Part shown: one piece after another, positions 19,863-28,723 of the stretch | Layout: each line of letters begins with the position of its first letter | Numbering within the stretch: position 1 is the stretch's first letter | Assembly (NCBI RefSeq): GCF_023897065.1 | Contig: NZ_JAMHIV010000040.1 | Span: 1 to 64,000, forward strand | DNA: 64,000 bases | Source of the DNA: Crossiella sp. SN42 | GTDB lineage: Bacteria; Actinomycetota; Actinomycetes; Mycobacteriales; Pseudonocardiaceae | Direction: 5' to 3' | Position numbers and translations under genes: made by a program | Notes under the pieces: generated by a model | The model's input: the letters and a program-made list of their open reading frames with translations, nothing else | Told to the model about the DNA's origin: nothing | Database searches by the model: none

Positions 19863-19897
19863 CCTGTGGAAAAAGTTATCCACAGGAGTTGTCCCCA
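19863..19897. promoter_or_regulatory. DnaA-box dyad between crgA and the PH-domain gene
   Basis: TTATCCACA at 19876-19884 is a perfect box. CCTGTGGA (19863-19870) and TCCACAGG (19879-19886) form an 8-bp inverted repeat 8 nt apart. TTGTCCCCA at 19889-19897 is one base from TTGTCCACA. The cluster lies about 105 bp upstream of the PH-domain gene start and downstream of crgA, so it could be a DnaA-responsive operator or a titration site. Confidence 0.6.
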
Positions 19898-20013
19898 CTG
19901 GGGATGACTTACATCCGTGTGGTTCAGTGACCCTCCGCCAAACGGGGGGTGAACACGGCACGGCCCGGACGTGTGGTTCGTCCGGGCCGCGATACGTACC
20001 GTGTTTGCGCTGG

Positions 20014-20280
20014 TCAGCGCCAGCGCATGGTCATCAGCAGACCAGTGATCATCAGCGCGAAGCCGACCGCGAAGTTCCACGAGCCGAGGTCGGCCATGAA
20101 CTGGATGTCCTGGCCCGCGAGGTAGTACACGACCAGCCAGGCCAGCCCGAGCAGCATCACCAGCAGCATCACCGTGATGTAGATCGGGTGTGAGGGCCCC
20201 TTGGCCTTCAGCTTGACCGGCGTGCGCCGATCCGGCGGCGGCGTGTAGACGTCCTTCTTGCGGACCTTGGACTTCGGCAT
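20014..20280 (-). CDS. crgA: Cell division protein CrgA
   Basis: CrgA (88 residues), a small divisome protein that recruits and interacts with FtsZ, FtsI and PBPs in actinomycetes and affects septation. It begins [17 protein letters not shown], a conserved cytoplasmic N-terminus. Two transmembrane helices follow (about 34-53, [20 protein letters not shown]; about 66-86, [20 protein letters not shown]) with a short external loop. The ATG at 20280 has GAGGAC just upstream; a longer frame exists but lacks CrgA-like sequence. Confidence 0.96.
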   Translation of the reverse strand: MPKSKVRKKDVYTPPPDRRTPVKLKAKGPSHPIYITVMLLVMLLGLAWLVVYYLAGQDIQFMADLGSWNFAVGFALMITGLLMTMRWR

Positions 20281-20451
20281 TCTGTCCTCGCCTGACGTTG
20301 GATCCGATGGCTGTGTCTGTTCGCGGAGCGCGTTCGGCACAGCGAAAACGAAACTCCGGCCCGACGAACACGTTAACGTAGCCGAAGAGAGCAGAGGAGA
20401 GGCAACTTGCCCCTGCTTACCCCACCTTTGGCGTAGGAGAGGATTTCAGGC

Positions 20452-21186
20452 GTGCGGAGGCTCAACGGCTGGCGGGTGGCCGCGCCGGTGATGTGCCTGG
20501 TCGCGGGCCTGATCTTCGCGGTCAGCCACAACGTGGCCGACGGCCACGACCTGCGCGGCGGCCGCAACACCGAGCTGCACGGCCTGGTCCGCGACGCCGA
20601 GGGCCGGGTGCACGAGGCTGAAGCGGCTCTCGGCCGCCTGCGCACCGACCTGGAGGCGCTGGAACGCGGCGCGGCAGGCTCCGACCAGCGGGTGGAGAAG
20701 GTCCGCGGCACCGCGGCCAGCCTGGCCGGCCCGGCGGGCCTGAACCCGCTGCGCGGCCCCGGCCTGGTGGTGACCATCAGCGACGCGCCGAGGGGCCCGG
20801 ACGGCCGGTACCCGGCGGATGTCCCGGTGGACGCGCTCGTGGTGCACCAGAAGGACCTGCAGAGCCTGCTGAACGCGTTGTGGGCCGGTGGCGCGGAGGC
20901 GGTGGCGGTGGCGGACCAGCGACTGGTCAGCACCTCGGCGGTCCGCTGCATCGGCAACACCCTGTTGCTGCACGGCCGCACCTACTCCCCGCCGTATGTG
21001 ATCAGCGCCATCGGCGACCCAGACAAGCTGAACTCCGCTTTGGACGCCGCCGACGGCGTGCGAATCTTCCGGCAGTACGCCCAGAGCTACGGACTCGGTT
21101 ACCGGGTCCAGCGGCCCGACGTGGTGCGCGTGCCGGGCTACGGCGGCGCGTTACGACTGGACAAGGCACAGGAGGTGCCCCGATGA
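20452..21186 (+). CDS. DUF881 membrane-anchored protein
   Basis: A 244-residue protein matching the Rv0012 position. A transmembrane anchor (about 9-25) is followed by a coiled-coil-prone segment (about 42-80) and the DUF881 domain: GLNPLRGPGLVVTISDAP, LLNALWAGGAEAVAVADQRL, NTLLLHGRTYSPPYVISAIG. The domain faces outside. Its function is unknown, but the family sits with division and envelope genes. GTG at 20452 follows a strong AGGAGAGG (20435-20442). Its stop overlaps the next start (ATGA). Confidence 0.88.
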   Translation: MRRLNGWRVAAPVMCLVAGLIFAVSHNVADGHDLRGGRNTELHGLVRDAEGRVHEAEAALGRLRTDLEALERGAAGSDQRVEKVRGTAASLAGPAGLNPLRGPGLVVTISDAPRGPDGRYPADVPVDALVVHQKDLQSLLNALWAGGAEAVAVADQRLVSTSAVRCIGNTLLLHGRTYSPPYVISAIGDPDKLNSALDAADGVRIFRQYAQSYGLGYRVQRPDVVRVPGYGGALRLDKAQEVPR

Positions 21187-22943
21187 CCGACCCCCGCACT
21201 CCGCAGCCGGAGGACGGCACCGAGGCCACCCAGGAGATCCACCAGCGGCAGGCCAGGGCGCAGCAGCCCCCGCCGCCGCAGGAGCAGTGGTGGTCCGAGC
21301 CCGGCGCCGAGCAGCACCCCGCGCCGCCGAGGCCGGCGCCCCGCCGCCTGGACCCGTCTCAGGTGTGGACCCCGCCGGACGAGGCCCCGCCCCGGCCCGA
21401 GCCACGCCCGGAGGCACAGCGCCCGGACTTCCCGCACGACGCGCGCCCGCAGGGGCAGCCGCACCACGACATCCGCCCACCGCACGTGCCGGGCGAGCCG
21501 CCGTTCGACCCCCGTCCGCCCCGGGCCCATGGCGAGGCTCCGTACGAGCCAGAGCCGCTCCGCGACCCTCGCGCCCAGGGCGAGCCGCCGTTCGCTCCGC
21601 CGCCCGGCGATCCGCGTGCGCTGGCCGAGCCGCCGTTCGAGCCGCAGCCGCCGTTCGAGGCCAGGCCGCCGCGCGATCCGCGCGCGCAGGGCGACCTGCC
21701 CCCGCGTCCGCCGGTGGATCCGCGCGGCCCGGTCGAGCCGCCGCGCCGTCCTGAGCCGCCGCGGGAGCAGTGGGCCGCCGGTGACGCCCCGGTGGAGCCG
21801 CCCCGGCCGCCGATGCCGCCGCGCGGCCAGCGTCCGGCCGTGCCGCCGGGCCCGCCGCCTGCCGACACCGAGCAGACGCAGCTGATCCCGCCGGTCCGGT
21901 CCGACGCGCCGCCCACTCCGCCGAGGGCCGTGCCGCCGCTCGCGCCGGAGGAGCTCACCGTGCCGATTCCGCGCATTCCCGCGCGGCCGCGGCTGGACGA
22001 GCAGGAGACCGAGCTCATTCCGCGGATCGACGAGTACGACCAGTACCAGGACCTCGACGAGCCGGAGCCCGAGCCTGAACCGGAGACGCCGGCCGGGGCG
22101 GTCGAGGTGCCGGAGCCGCGGCGGGAGACCGGGCGGGTGGTGGTGCGGACCTTCGGTGAGTTGCTGATCACCGCGGGGCTGGTGGTGCTGCTGTTCGTGG
22201 TCTACGAGGTCTACGTGACCGACTGGCTCTCCGCGGGCAAGCAGGCCAACGCGACCTCCGCGATGGACGACCGGTGGAAGAACCCCAGCGTGGTCAACAA
22301 CAACGAGCCGCAGCGGACCAACCAGTTCGAGGTCGGCGACGGCGAAGGCTTCGCCAAGGTCTACATCCCGGCGTTCGGGCCGGACTACGTCTACACCGTG
22401 CTGGAAGGCACCACCGACCAGATCCTCGAGGTCGGGCCCGGGCACTACAAGGGCACCGCTTACCCCGGGCAGCCGGGCAACTTCGCGGTCGCCGGGCACC
22501 GGGTGGGCAAGGGCGCGCCGTTCAACGACATCGACCTGCTGGAGTCCTGCGACGCGATCCTGGTGGAGACCCAGACCGACTGGTTCGTCTACCGGATGCT
22601 GCCCAAGGCCGACGAGGTCAAGGACTGGGCCAAGGGCAAGGGCGCGGACGGCAAGTGCAAGGGGGTCGCGCCGCAGGGCAAGGGCGGCAAGGACGACCCG
22701 TACGCCAAGACCGTCGGCCAGGAGATCGTGCGGCCGGAGCAGGGCGAGGTCATCGCGCCGGTGCCGTGGCGGGCGAACAACGCCGTGCCCAAGGACAAGC
22801 AGGCCAAGCTGATCACGCTCACCACCTGCCACCCCCGGTTCTCCGCGCGGCAGCGGCTCATCGTGCACGGCGTCCTGGTCCGCACCCAGCCGAAGGACCC
22901 GAAGGATCCCAAGGCCGTGCCAGCCGAGTTCCAGACCGGCTGA
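21183..22943 (+). CDS. Class E sortase with long Pro-rich N-terminus
   Basis: A 586-residue sortase. Catalytic residues are His439 (VAGHRVGKGAPF), Cys549 (LITLTTCHP) and an Arg at 558 (SARQRLIVHG). Class E enzymes in high-GC Gram-positives cleave LAxTG-type sorting signals and anchor proteins to the wall. The N-terminal 320 residues are a Pro/Arg/Glu-rich disordered region with loose repeats of PPRDPRAQGD type, much longer than the usual sortase cytoplasmic tail. One transmembrane helix lies at about 325-345. No sorted substrate is visible in this window. ATG 21183 overlaps the DUF881 stop. Confidence 0.93.
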   Translation: MTDPRTPQPEDGTEATQEIHQRQARAQQPPPPQEQWWSEPGAEQHPAPPRPAPRRLDPSQVWTPPDEAPPRPEPRPEAQRPDFPHDARPQGQPHHDIRPPHVPGEPPFDPRPPRAHGEAPYEPEPLRDPRAQGEPPFAPPPGDPRALAEPPFEPQPPFEARPPRDPRAQGDLPPRPPVDPRGPVEPPRRPEPPREQWAAGDAPVEPPRPPMPPRGQRPAVPPGPPPADTEQTQLIPPVRSDAPPTPPRAVPPLAPEELTVPIPRIPARPRLDEQETELIPRIDEYDQYQDLDEPEPEPEPETPAGAVEVPEPRRETGRVVVRTFGELLITAGLVVLLFVVYEVYVTDWLSAGKQANATSAMDDRWKNPSVVNNNEPQRTNQFEVGDGEGFAKVYIPAFGPDYVYTVLEGTTDQILEVGPGHYKGTAYPGQPGNFAVAGHRVGKGAPFNDIDLLESCDAILVETQTDWFVYRMLPKADEVKDWAKGKGADGKCKGVAPQGKGGKDDPYAKTVGQEIVRPEQGEVIAPVPWRANNAVPKDKQAKLITLTTCHPRFSARQRLIVHGVLVRTQPKDPKDPKAVPAEFQTG

Positions 22944-22959
22944 AAGGTACGGTTGGCTC

Positions 22960-23118
22960 GTGTACAGCTGGATCTGGCGGCACCTGCCAGGGCCGTTGCC
23001 GCTGCGGATGCTGCTGGCGGCGGTCCTGATCCTCGGCGTGGTCGCACTGCTGCTGTTCGTGGTGTTCCCGTGGATCGAGCCGATGCTGCCGTTCAACCAG
23101 GTCACCACCGGTCAGTGA
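22960..23118 (+). CDS. Small single-pass membrane protein (52 aa)
   Basis: A short frame starting GTG at 22960 and ending TGA at 23118. It begins VYSWIWRHLPGPLPLRMLL, then has a hydrophobic helix (about 18-37) and ends in FVVFPWIEPMLPFNQ and a short polar tail. It lies 16 nt after the sortase gene, and AAAGG (22943-22947) is 12 nt upstream. Similar small proteins with a PWIEP motif occur at this place in other actinomycetes as far as I recall. Function unknown; likely translated with the sortase. Confidence 0.7.
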   Translation: MYSWIWRHLPGPLPLRMLLAAVLILGVVALLLFVVFPWIEPMLPFNQVTTGQ

Positions 23119-23150
23119 TTCGTCCTCGACACGCGTCGTAAGCTGGCCGG

Positions 23151-23789
23151 GTGCGGGTACTCGTGGTCGACAACTACGACAGCTTCGTCTACAACCTGGT
23201 CCAGTACCTGGCCCAGCTGGGGGCCGAGTGCGTCGTGCGACGCAACGACTCGGTCGAGCTGGCCGAGGTGGACTCGGTGGACGGCGTGCTGCTCAGTCCA
23301 GGACCGGGCACCCCTGAGCGGGCCGGTCGCACCATCGAGGTCATCCGGCGCTGCGCCGAGCTGGCCAAGCCCGCGCTCGGCGTGTGCCTCGGCCACCAGG
23401 CCATGGGCGTGGCCTGGGGCGCGACCGTGGACCGGGCGCCGGAGCTGCTGCACGGCAAGACCAGCCAGGTGCACCACAACGGCACCGGCGTGCTCGCCGG
23501 GCTGCCCGACCCGTTCACCGCGACCCGCTACCACTCGCTGACCGTGCTGGCCGAGACCGTGCCCGCCGAGTTCGAGGTCACCGGGCGCACCGAGTCCGGC
23601 GTGGTGATGGCCATGCGGCACCGCGAGCTGCCCATCCACGGCGTGCAGTTCCACCCCGAGTCGGTGCTCACCGACGGCGGCCACCGGATGCTGGCCAACT
23701 GGCTGGCCATCGCCGGGCACCCGGTGCCGGAGCCCACCGTCGCCGCCCTGGAGAAGGGCATGCGCGAGCTGGCCGCCGCGGCCCGCTGA
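23151..23789 (+). CDS. trpG: Glutamine amidotransferase component of aminodeoxychorismate/anthranilate synthase
   Basis: A 212-residue class I glutaminase subunit that supplies ammonia for 4-amino-4-deoxychorismate (folate) or anthranilate (tryptophan) synthesis. The catalytic triad is visible: Cys79 in LGVCLGHQA, with His168 and Glu170 in VQFHPES. The N-terminus VLVVDNYDSFVYNL is standard. No synthase partner is adjacent, as for Rv0013 (annotated trpG) in M. tuberculosis; pabA is an equally valid name. GTG start. Confidence 0.93.
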   Translation: MRVLVVDNYDSFVYNLVQYLAQLGAECVVRRNDSVELAEVDSVDGVLLSPGPGTPERAGRTIEVIRRCAELAKPALGVCLGHQAMGVAWGATVDRAPELLHGKTSQVHHNGTGVLAGLPDPFTATRYHSLTVLAETVPAEFEVTGRTESGVVMAMRHRELPIHGVQFHPESVLTDGGHRMLANWLAIAGHPVPEPTVAALEKGMRELAAAAR

Positions 23790-23806
23790 ACCCCGGCTGA
23801 CGCAAA

Positions 23807-23842
23807 GAAGGCCCGGCTCCCGCGAAGGGGAGCCGGGCCTTC
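23807..23842. terminator. Bidirectional terminator between trpG and pknB
   Basis: A perfect 15-bp stem (23807-23821 with 23828-23842) and a 6-nt loop GCGAAG lie in the 66-nt gap between convergent genes. It is flanked by AAA on the left and TCTCG on the right, so it can act on both strands. Confidence 0.9.
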
Positions 23843-23855
23843 TCGCTGGTACCGC

Positions 23856-25823
23856 TCAGCCGCCGGTCTTGGGTGTGGTGCTGGTCGGCGGGGTGCCACC
23901 GCCGCCGATCCGGGTGACCACCTGGATCTGGATCGTCTGGGTCTTGGTCACCGGGTCGCCTGCCACCGGCTTGGAGTCGGTGATCTTGCCGAACTCGCTC
24001 AGGCTGCCGCTCACCTCGGCCTTGCTGAAGGTGCCGGTCCAGCCGAACTCCTGCAGCTTCGAGCGGGCCTCGGTCTCGGTCATGCCCTCGATGTTGGGCA
24101 TGGTGAACTGGTCGTTCTTGGAGATGGTCAGCGTCACCGTGGTGCCGGGCCGCACCGAGGCGCCGCCGCTGGGGGTCTGCGCGACCACCTCGTCCTTCGG
24201 CTTGGCCGAGCTGATCTCCTTGGTCTCCACCTTCAGGCCGAGGCTCTCCAGGTTGTTGCGCGCGGCGTTCACCGACTGGCCGATCACGTTGAGCACGCTG
24301 ACCTTGTCCTGCGCCCTGCCGACCGTGATGGTGACCAGCGAGTCCTTGGCCACCTTGGTGTTGGCCGAGGGGTTCTGCGACTGGACCTTGCCGACCTGCT
24401 TGTTGTCGTCGACCGGTTCCTCGTTCTTGTTCGCGCTGAGCTTGAGCCCGGCCTGGGTGAGCAGCCGTTCGGCCTCGTCGGCGGTCTTGCCCTTGAGGTC
24501 GGGGACGGTGACCTCCTCCGGGCCCGAGCCGATGGTCAGCGTGATCTCCGCGTCCTTCGCTGCCTGCTGGCCCTCGCCGGGCGACACCGAGATCACCTTG
24601 TCCAGCTGGTCCGGTGTGGAGGTGACCCGCTTGGCACTGGGCACCTTGCTGAACCCGGCGTTGGCGATGTCCTGCCTGGCCACCTCGGCGGTCTTGCCGA
24701 CCACCCTCGGGATGCTCAGCGTGTCGCCGGTCCCGTTGGAGTTGGTGCCGAAGAGGTTGCCCAGCAGGAAGGCGAGCAGGATCAGCAGCGCCACGCCGAG
24801 CGCGACCGCGACCGCGATGAACGCGGTGCGCCGCCGCTTGGCCTTGCGCTCCTCCTCTTCCTCGTCATCGTCGTCGGTCAGCGCCTCGGGCCGGTGCTTG
24901 CCCTGCATCACCTGGGTGGCGCCGCCGGAACCGACGATCTGGGTGCGCTCGTCCTCCGACATCACCATCGGCGCCAGCGGCCGCTGCCCGGAGAGCACCC
25001 GCACCAGGTCGCCGCGCATCTCGCCGGCGGACTGGTAGCGGTTGGCCGGGTTCTTGCTCATCGCCTTGAGCACGATGGCGTCCAGCACCGCGGGCACCTG
25101 CGGGTTGACCTGCGACGGCGGCCTCGGGTCCTCGCGCACGTGCTGGTAGGCCACCGCGACCGGGGAGTCACCGGTGAACGGCGGCTCGCCGGTCATCAGC
25201 TCGAAGAGCACGCAGCCGGTGGCGTAGACGTCGCTGCGCGCGTCCACCGCCTCGCCGCGGGCCTGCTCCGGTGAGAGGTACTGGGCGGTTCCTATCACCG
25301 CGGCGGTCTGGGTGACCGCGGCCTGGCCGTCGTGCACGGCGCGGGCGATGCCGAAGTCCATCACCTTCACGGCGCCGGACTTGGTGATCATCACGTTGGC
25401 CGGCTTGACGTCCCGGTGCACGATGCCGTGCCGGTGGCTGAAGTCCAGCGCCGCGCAGACGTCGGCCATGACCTCCATGGCGCGCCGGGCGGGCAGCGGT
25501 CCCTCGGTCTTGACGATGTCGCGCAGGGTCTTGCCGTCGACGAACTCCATCACGATGTACGGCAGCGGGCCGTACTCGGTCTGCGTCTCGCCGGTGTCGT
25601 ACACGGCGACGATCGCGGGATGGTTCAGGGAGGCGGCGTTCTGCGCTTCCCGGCGGAAGCGCAGCTGGAACTGCGGGTCGCGGGCGAGATCGGCGCGCAG
25701 CACCTTGACCGCCACGTCGCGACCCAGACGAACGTCCCGGCCCTTGTGGACCTCGGACATACCGCCATAGCCGAGCGTCTCGCCCAGCTCGTAGCGGTTG
25801 GAGAGCAGTCGCGGAGTGCTCAT
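23856..25823 (-). CDS. pknB: Ser/Thr protein kinase PknB with four PASTA domains
   Basis: A 655-residue receptor kinase regulating peptidoglycan synthesis and division. The kinase domain (11-275) has Lys40 (VAVKVL), the catalytic Asp138 (HRDVKPAN), DFG 156-158, and activation-loop Thr171 and Thr173, matching M. tuberculosis PknB positions. An acidic/basic juxtamembrane stretch (DDDDEEEEERKAKRRR) leads to one transmembrane helix (about 333-355). Four extracellular PASTA repeats (about 375-645) bind muropeptides or lipid II. The C-terminus is Gly/Thr/Pro-rich. It is the last gene of the operon, 66 nt after pknA, and ends at a terminator. Confidence 0.98.
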   Translation of the reverse strand: MSTPRLLSNRYELGETLGYGGMSEVHKGRDVRLGRDVAVKVLRADLARDPQFQLRFRREAQNAASLNHPAIVAVYDTGETQTEYGPLPYIVMEFVDGKTLRDIVKTEGPLPARRAMEVMADVCAALDFSHRHGIVHRDVKPANVMITKSGAVKVMDFGIARAVHDGQAAVTQTAAVIGTAQYLSPEQARGEAVDARSDVYATGCVLFELMTGEPPFTGDSPVAVAYQHVREDPRPPSQVNPQVPAVLDAIVLKAMSKNPANRYQSAGEMRGDLVRVLSGQRPLAPMVMSEDERTQIVGSGGATQVMQGKHRPEALTDDDDEEEEERKAKRRRTAFIAVAVALGVALLILLAFLLGNLFGTNSNGTGDTLSIPRVVGKTAEVARQDIANAGFSKVPSAKRVTSTPDQLDKVISVSPGEGQQAAKDAEITLTIGSGPEEVTVPDLKGKTADEAERLLTQAGLKLSANKNEEPVDDNKQVGKVQSQNPSANTKVAKDSLVTITVGRAQDKVSVLNVIGQSVNAARNNLESLGLKVETKEISSAKPKDEVVAQTPSGGASVRPGTTVTLTISKNDQFTMPNIEGMTETEARSKLQEFGWTGTFSKAEVSGSLSEFGKITDSKPVAGDPVTKTQTIQIQVVTRIGGGGTPPTSTTPKTGG

Positions 25824-25889
25824 CGGTGCCTTGTCCCGCTCCTCGTCGACGGTGGTCTGTTCTTGTCTCTCAGGTGCCGTGTCCGCACG

Positions 25890-27254
25890 TCAACCGTCCT
25901 CGTGCGGCGCGCAGCGCAGGGTCACGCTCGACCCCGCGGACAGCTCCCCGGCCGGGGTCACCTCGGTGACCTCGCACCGCGCCAGGTCGGCTGGCCGGTG
26001 GCCGTCCTGCGTCTGCACATCGGTGTGCAGGCCGGATTTCGTGAGCCGGTCGGCCGCCTCCGAAGCCGCCCGCCCCACGTACTCCATCGGATCCACGCGC
26101 ACCGTCGACGCCGGGGTGGTCTTCTGCGTGCCACCGGTCCGGTCACCGCCATCGGCGCGCATGAGCACGCTGAGTCCCCATGCTCCCAAAACAAGTGCCG
26201 TCACGACGAATATGACGACCACCACCCACAACGCGGTTCGACGCGGTCGCACATTCACCGGGTGGCGCCCCAGCATGGGCGGGGCGAACTGCCCGGTCCC
26301 GTGGCCCAGCGCGGGAATCCCCGGCGAGGACATCGGTGTGATGGGCCCGCCAGGACCCATTGGCGGCGGGCCCACCGGCGGCGGTGCCATGGCCAGGCCG
26401 GAGGGCATCGGCAGCGGTCGCCCTGACCGCACCGCGGCCACCGCGACCGCGAACTCGCCGCCGCTGCGGTACCGCTGCCTCGGGTCCTTGACCAGGGTCG
26501 CCTCGATCAGCGCGCGCGGGCCGGGTGGCACGTCCGGCGGCAGCGGCGGGGGCAGGTCCCTGATGTGCATCATGGCCACGGTGACCGAGTTGTCCGACAG
26601 GAACGGCCGGTGCCCGGCCAGGCACTCGTAGCCGACCACGGCCAGCGAGTAGACGTCGCTGGCCGGTTCCGCCTCCGCGCCCAGCGCCTGTTCCGGCGCG
26701 ATGTAGTGCGCGGTGCCCATCACCATGCCGGAGCGGGTGACCGGTGCGGCGTGCGCGGCCTTGGCGATGCCGAAGTCGGTGAGCTTCACCTTGCCGTGCG
26801 GGGTGACCAGGATGTTGCCGGGCTTGACGTCCCGGTGCACCAGCCCGCGCTCGTGCGCGGCCTGCAACGCGTGTCCCGCCTGCTCCAGCACGTCCATGGT
26901 GCGCTCGGCGTTGATCCGGCCCTGCCCGGCGATGATCGCGGCCAGCGGCTCGCCCTCGACCAGCTCCATCACCAGGTAAGCGGTGTCCTGCGGGCCATCG
27001 GGCACCGCGGCCGTCTCGCCGTAGTCGTGCACCGCGGCGATGTTCGGGTGGTTCAGCGAGGCGGTCATCCTGGCCTCGGTGCGGAACCGGTGCAGGAACT
27101 CCGCGTCCCCGGTCAGCTCCGGCTTGAGCACCTTGATCGCCACCCGCCGGTCCAGCCTGGTGTCGGCGGCCTCCCACACCTCGCCCATGCCGCCCACCGC
27201 GATCCGCCTGGCCAGGCGGTAGCGGTCGGCGAGCAGCTGGCCGGAGGTGAGCAT
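25890..27254 (-). CDS. pknA: Ser/Thr protein kinase PknA with a single PASTA-like ectodomain
   Basis: A 454-residue kinase partner of PknB. The N-terminal kinase domain has VAIKVL (Lys41), HRDVKPGN (Asp142) and DFG. A Pro/Gly-rich linker (about 280-335) precedes one transmembrane helix (about 340-365). The external 89 residues contain one domain ([17 protein letters not shown] and [16 protein letters not shown]) with PASTA-like layout. The two Cys in RCEV and LRCAP could pair. M. tuberculosis PknA lacks PASTA, so this is noteworthy. ATG 27254 follows the pbpA stop by 2 nt. PknA identity rests on operon position and kinase similarity. Confidence 0.93.
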   Translation of the reverse strand: MLTSGQLLADRYRLARRIAVGGMGEVWEAADTRLDRRVAIKVLKPELTGDAEFLHRFRTEARMTASLNHPNIAAVHDYGETAAVPDGPQDTAYLVMELVEGEPLAAIIAGQGRINAERTMDVLEQAGHALQAAHERGLVHRDVKPGNILVTPHGKVKLTDFGIAKAAHAAPVTRSGMVMGTAHYIAPEQALGAEAEPASDVYSLAVVGYECLAGHRPFLSDNSVTVAMMHIRDLPPPLPPDVPPGPRALIEATLVKDPRQRYRSGGEFAVAVAAVRSGRPLPMPSGLAMAPPPVGPPPMGPGGPITPMSSPGIPALGHGTGQFAPPMLGRHPVNVRPRRTALWVVVVIFVVTALVLGAWGLSVLMRADGGDRTGGTQKTTPASTVRVDPMEYVGRAASEAADRLTKSGLHTDVQTQDGHRPADLARCEVTEVTPAGELSAGSSVTLRCAPHEDG

Positions 27255-27256
27255 GC

Positions 27257-28723
27257 TCAGCCACCCCCCAGGAAGGCGCCGATGACGCCCCGCCCGATCG
27301 GCGCGGCCACGGTGCCGCCGGTGGCGTCCAGGCCCCGGTCGCCGCCGCTCTCCACGATCACCGCGACCGCGATCTTCGGGTCCTCGGCCGGCGCGAACGC
27401 GGTGTACCAGGCGTGCGGGTTGTTCTCCTTGGGGTTCTTGCCGTGCTCGGCGGTGCCGGTCTTGGAGGCGATGGTGACGCCGGAGATCTTCCCGCCACCG
27501 GCGGTGTTCTGCTCCGACTTGATCATCATTTCCTTGAGCGTGGCCGCGGTCGCCGCGGACATCGCGGTGCCCGCGCGCACCGGGTCGTTCTCCTGCAGCA
27601 CGGTGACATCGCGCAGGATCTGGCTCACCAGCTGCGGTTCCATCCGCACCCCGCCGTTGGCCACGGTCGCGGTGACCACCGCGTCCTGCAACGGGGTCAG
27701 CCGGACGTCGCGCTGGCCGATGCCGCTCTGGCCGAGCGCCGCCTTGTCCGGGATGTCGCCGAGGGAGGAGGCGGCCACGTTGATCGGCACCTTCTGCCCC
27801 TGCTCGCCGATGCCGAACTTCTCCGCCTGCTGGCGCAGCTTGGTCTCGCCGAGCTGGATCGCCAGGTCCACGAACGCGGTGTTGCAGGAGCGGGCCAGCG
27901 CCTCGATCAGCGGCGCGGTCTCCCCGCCGCCGCAGCGGTTGCCGTTGAAGTTCTCCAGCTGGTTCGTGGTGCCGGGCAGGGTGATGGTGGGCGCCGCGGT
28001 CAGCGGGCTGTCCTTGGTGAACCCGTTCTCCAGCGCGGCCGCGGTGGTGACCAGCTTGAAGGTCGAGCCGGGCGGGTAGGTCTCGGCCACGGCCCGGTTC
28101 AGCGCGGGCTTCTTCGGGTCCTTGTTCAGCTCGCCCCAGGCCTTCTGCTGCGCCTCGGTGTCGTGCGCGGAGAGCTGGTTCGGGTCGAAGGACGGGGTGG
28201 AGACCATGGCCAGGATCCGGCCGGTCTTCGGGTCCAGCGCCACCACGGCGCCGGTGAACTTCTTGTCCGTCATCGCCTTGTAGGCGTACTGCTGGACCTT
28301 GGGCACGATCGAGGTCTGCACGCTGCCGCCGCGCGGGTCCCGGCCGGTGATCAGGTCGGAGAGCCTGCGGCCGAACAGCAGCGGGTCCTCGCCGTTGAGC
28401 ACCGTGTCCTGCGCCTTCTCCAGCCCGGTCGCGCCGTAGCTGGAGGAGTAGTAGCCGGTGACCGGCGCGTACAGCGGGCCCTCGGTGTACTTGCGCAGGT
28501 ACTTCAGCCGCCCGTTGGTGGTCTCCACGGTGGCCATCAGCTGACCGCCGGCCGCGCTGATCTGGCCGCGCTGCCGGGAGTACTCCTCCAGCAGCACCCT
28601 GCTGTTGCGCGGGTCCCTGCGGTAGGTGTCGGCCTTGATCACCTGGATGTAGGTGCCGTTGGCCAGCAGCAGCAGGACCATCACCATGACGGCGAGCGCC
28701 ACCCGGCGCAGTGGTGCGTTCAT
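27257..28723 (-). CDS. pbpA: Penicillin-binding protein 2-type transpeptidase PbpA
   Basis: A 488-residue class B PBP that crosslinks peptidoglycan. A short cytoplasmic start and one transmembrane helix (9-28) are followed by the PBP dimerisation domain (about 30-140) and the transpeptidase domain. The active-site motifs are Ser220-x-x-Lys223 (PPGSTFKLV), SxN (SCN) and Lys421-Thr-Gly ([10 protein letters not shown]). It overlaps rodA by 4 nt, the coupled SEDS-PBP pair, and precedes the PASTA kinases. A role in septum or elongation synthesis follows from M. tuberculosis PbpA. Confidence 0.97.
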   Translation of the reverse strand: MNAPLRRVALAVMVMVLLLLANGTYIQVIKADTYRRDPRNSRVLLEEYSRQRGQISAAGGQLMATVETTNGRLKYLRKYTEGPLYAPVTGYYSSSYGATGLEKAQDTVLNGEDPLLFGRRLSDLITGRDPRGGSVQTSIVPKVQQYAYKAMTDKKFTGAVVALDPKTGRILAMVSTPSFDPNQLSAHDTEAQQKAWGELNKDPKKPALNRAVAETYPPGSTFKLVTTAAALENGFTKDSPLTAAPTITLPGTTNQLENFNGNRCGGGETAPLIEALARSCNTAFVDLAIQLGETKLRQQAEKFGIGEQGQKVPINVAASSLGDIPDKAALGQSGIGQRDVRLTPLQDAVVTATVANGGVRMEPQLVSQILRDVTVLQENDPVRAGTAMSAATAATLKEMMIKSEQNTAGGGKISGVTIASKTGTAEHGKNPKENNPHAWYTAFAPAEDPKIAVAVIVESGGDRGLDATGGTVAAPIGRGVIGAFLGGG

